Source: Pseudomonadota bacterium | GTDB taxonomy: Bacteria; Chloroflexota; UBA5177 | Direction of reading: 5' to 3' | NCBI GenBank assembly: GCA_021324655.1 | Contig: JAJPIP010000095.1 | Coordinates: 56,969 to 120,968 of the forward strand | Length of the DNA stretch: 64,000 nt | Shown here: positions 62,987 to 64,000 of the stretch, piece by piece | How positions within the stretch are numbered: the first letter of the stretch is position 1 | Layout: each line of letters opens with the position of its first letter | Position numbers and translations under genes: made by a program | The notes under the pieces: model-generated | The model's database searches: none | What the model saw: the letters and a program-made list of their open reading frames with translations, nothing else | Told to the model about the DNA's origin: nothing

Positions 62987-63583
62987 TCACGCTCGTGAGA
63001 CACCGGTCTTGAAATGCTCTGTCAACAAATGACAAAGGACCATGTGAGCGTCCTCGATGTAGCCGTAGTGGTCACTACGAACTATGACTGCGCAATCGGC
63101 AAACTCCGCTGCCTGACCTCCGGCAAATCCCAGCAATGCCCCCGTGCGCAACCCTAATTCCCGCGCCGCTTTGAGAGCAGCCACGATGTTGGGCGAATTA
63201 CCGCTCGCGCTGATTACGATGAGGACATCGCCCGGCTCGGCGAGATTACGGAGCGGTTGCGCGAAGACAGATTCGAAGCCGACATCGTTGCCGTAGGCCG
63301 TGATGAGCGGCATATTGTCGGTGAGTGCGATGACCTTGAACCGTGTGGCGCCGGGATCAAGATGTCGTCCCAGTACCGTTTTAGCGAGATCGCATGCCAG
63401 GTGAGAGGCGGTGGACGCGCTGCCGCCATTACCGACAATGAAGACGCAATGTCCTCCGTCACGCGCGGCGGCAAGAAGACCGATGAGGCCGGCAATCTCG
63501 TCCGGCGACAGGTCATCTAGGACGGCTCGTAGGCCCCGCCGGTACGTCTCGATGGTTGCCGCCGGATCCTGCAATTCGGTCAT
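62987..63583 (-). CDS. SIS-domain phosphoheptose isomerase-like protein (GmhA-type)
   Basis: A 198-residue SIS protein with VFIVGNGGSASTASHLACDL, the active-site region, and VLIVISASGNSPNIVAALKAA, then LLGFAGGQAAEFADCAVIV. GmhA converts sedoheptulose 7-phosphate to a heptose phosphate, the first step to ADP- or GDP-heptose. It may thus supply the GT9 enzyme 15222-16364. It is the first gene of the minus operon with the GT2. Confidence 0.85.
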   Translation of the reverse strand: MTELQDPAATIETYRRGLRAVLDDLSPDEIAGLIGLLAAARDGGHCVFIVGNGGSASTASHLACDLAKTVLGRHLDPGATRFKVIALTDNMPLITAYGNDVGFESVFAQPLRNLAEPGDVLIVISASGNSPNIVAALKAARELGLRTGALLGFAGGQAAEFADCAVIVRSDHYGYIEDAHMVLCHLLTEHFKTGVSRA

Positions 63584-63886
63584 TAACTGCTTCCCTTCTG
63601 CGCCCTGTTCTCTGCTCGCATCGCAACGGGAGCAGCCGAGGGCGCACTATTATGGACGCTCCGTGGGGAGGGACTGGTCCAGCGCCGTTTACGGTGACCA
63701 ACGCACGCGTCCGGTGATCGTCGGTCCCCGTCCATTGCCACGAGCCGCGTCTCTCCGCATGTGAGGTTGATATACTCACGGACTATGGTGCAGGTGGGGA
63801 AGGCGAGACACGGTGGATCGTACATCTGTAAGACATGATCCGAGGAGCGGCGATGCCGTGACGTCCTCAACGGCTCACGACAGAGG
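63584..63886. other. Divergent region, nothing recognised
   Basis: About 300 bases between the isomerase and the next plus-strand frame. No RNA, box or clear promoter is seen. Confidence 0.4.
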
Positions 63887-64000
63887 ATGCCGGCCGGCGT
63901 GAAGCGGAGAGCGCAGTATCTATCGAGCCGCTATCTGTATTACGGGATCTTCCAGCACTGGCGGCAACCGATGCGGGTGGCGGCACGCCGGGAACTCCTC
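63887..64000 (+). CDS. 5' part of an open frame running off the window
   Basis: MPAGVKRRAQYLSSRYLYYG begins a frame that continues to the window end. GTG 63899 is an alternative start. It is basic and aromatic-rich, but too short to name. Confidence 0.4.
   Translation, partial: MPAGVKRRAQYLSSRYLYYGIFQHWRQPMRVAARRELL

Noticed and set aside
1..64000. tRNA, rRNA or complete CRISPR arrays
   Set aside because: None was seen on either strand when read by eye.

Overview
The window reads as one large exopolysaccharide (EPS) and cell-surface locus from a GC-rich bacterium. Threonine/proline linkers of the PTATPTAT type in many secreted proteins, a BTAD-type regulator, a Flp-type pilin and the mix of secreted glycosidases suggest a member of the Chloroflexota. 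This assignment is an inference; there is no rRNA or tRNA gene in the window to confirm it.

Layout. 1-5.8 kb: the 3' end of a GH39-like glycosidase, a WecG/TagA glycosyltransferase, a BTAD/AAA regulator that looks C-terminally truncated, a PAS-LuxR regulator and a membrane GT2. 6-16.4 kb: an acyltransferase, a GT2, a Wzx-type flippase, an anchored GH39-like enzyme, a methyltransferase, a very large secreted multidomain protein and a GT9. 16.5-20.5 kb: a plus-strand operon (GT4, methyltransferase, 687-residue protein of unknown family) convergent with the core EPS operon. 20.4-28.5 kb (minus strand): PAP2-like protein, Wzz-like protein, BY-kinase-like ATPase, a 44-residue membrane protein, Wzy/ligase, GT4, GH5, GT4, most with overlapping or near-overlapping stop and start codons. 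28.7-44.4 kb: a glycosidase with C-terminal repeats, an IS630 remnant, the initiating glycosylphosphotransferase, a giant GH5+GH39-like enzyme, a nucleotide-sugar epimerase, a polyproline secreted protein, a lipoprotein with a C-terminal sugar-binding-type domain, a Stf0 sulfotransferase and another GH39-like enzyme. 44.4-56.6 kb: a Flp-like pilin, a J-domain-like protein, an HprK-related kinase, a nucleotidyltransferase fused to signal peptidase I, a response regulator, a 975-residue surface protein, a PqqD-like protein with a signal-peptide-like tail, and an ABC transporter. 56.7-64 kb: two GH16 enzymes, one behind a cyclic-di-GMP-I riboswitch, then a membrane protein with an apparent frameshift, a GT2, a GmhA-like isomerase and the start of a further gene.

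How it fits together. Wzx, Wzy, Wzz, a phosphotyrosine-kinase-like ATPase, a priming phosphotransferase and at least eight glycosyltransferases indicate Wzx/Wzy-dependent EPS synthesis, with acylation, methylation and sulfation as possible decorations. An unusually large set of secreted glycosidases (four GH39-like catalytic domains, two GH5, two GH16, one GH51-like) is woven into the same operons, suggesting that polymer processing is part of the system.

The two most interesting signals are these. First, a recurrent box, roughly YGCA-NN-TGCATCTR, is present in nine intergenic regions in front of EPS, glycosidase, sulfotransferase and pilin genes and looks like the operator of a locus-wide regulon. 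Second, the HprK-related kinase / nucleotidyltransferase-signal peptidase / PqqD-tail group resembles a peptide-modification system whose substrate is not obvious. All similarities were judged by eye; no database search was run.
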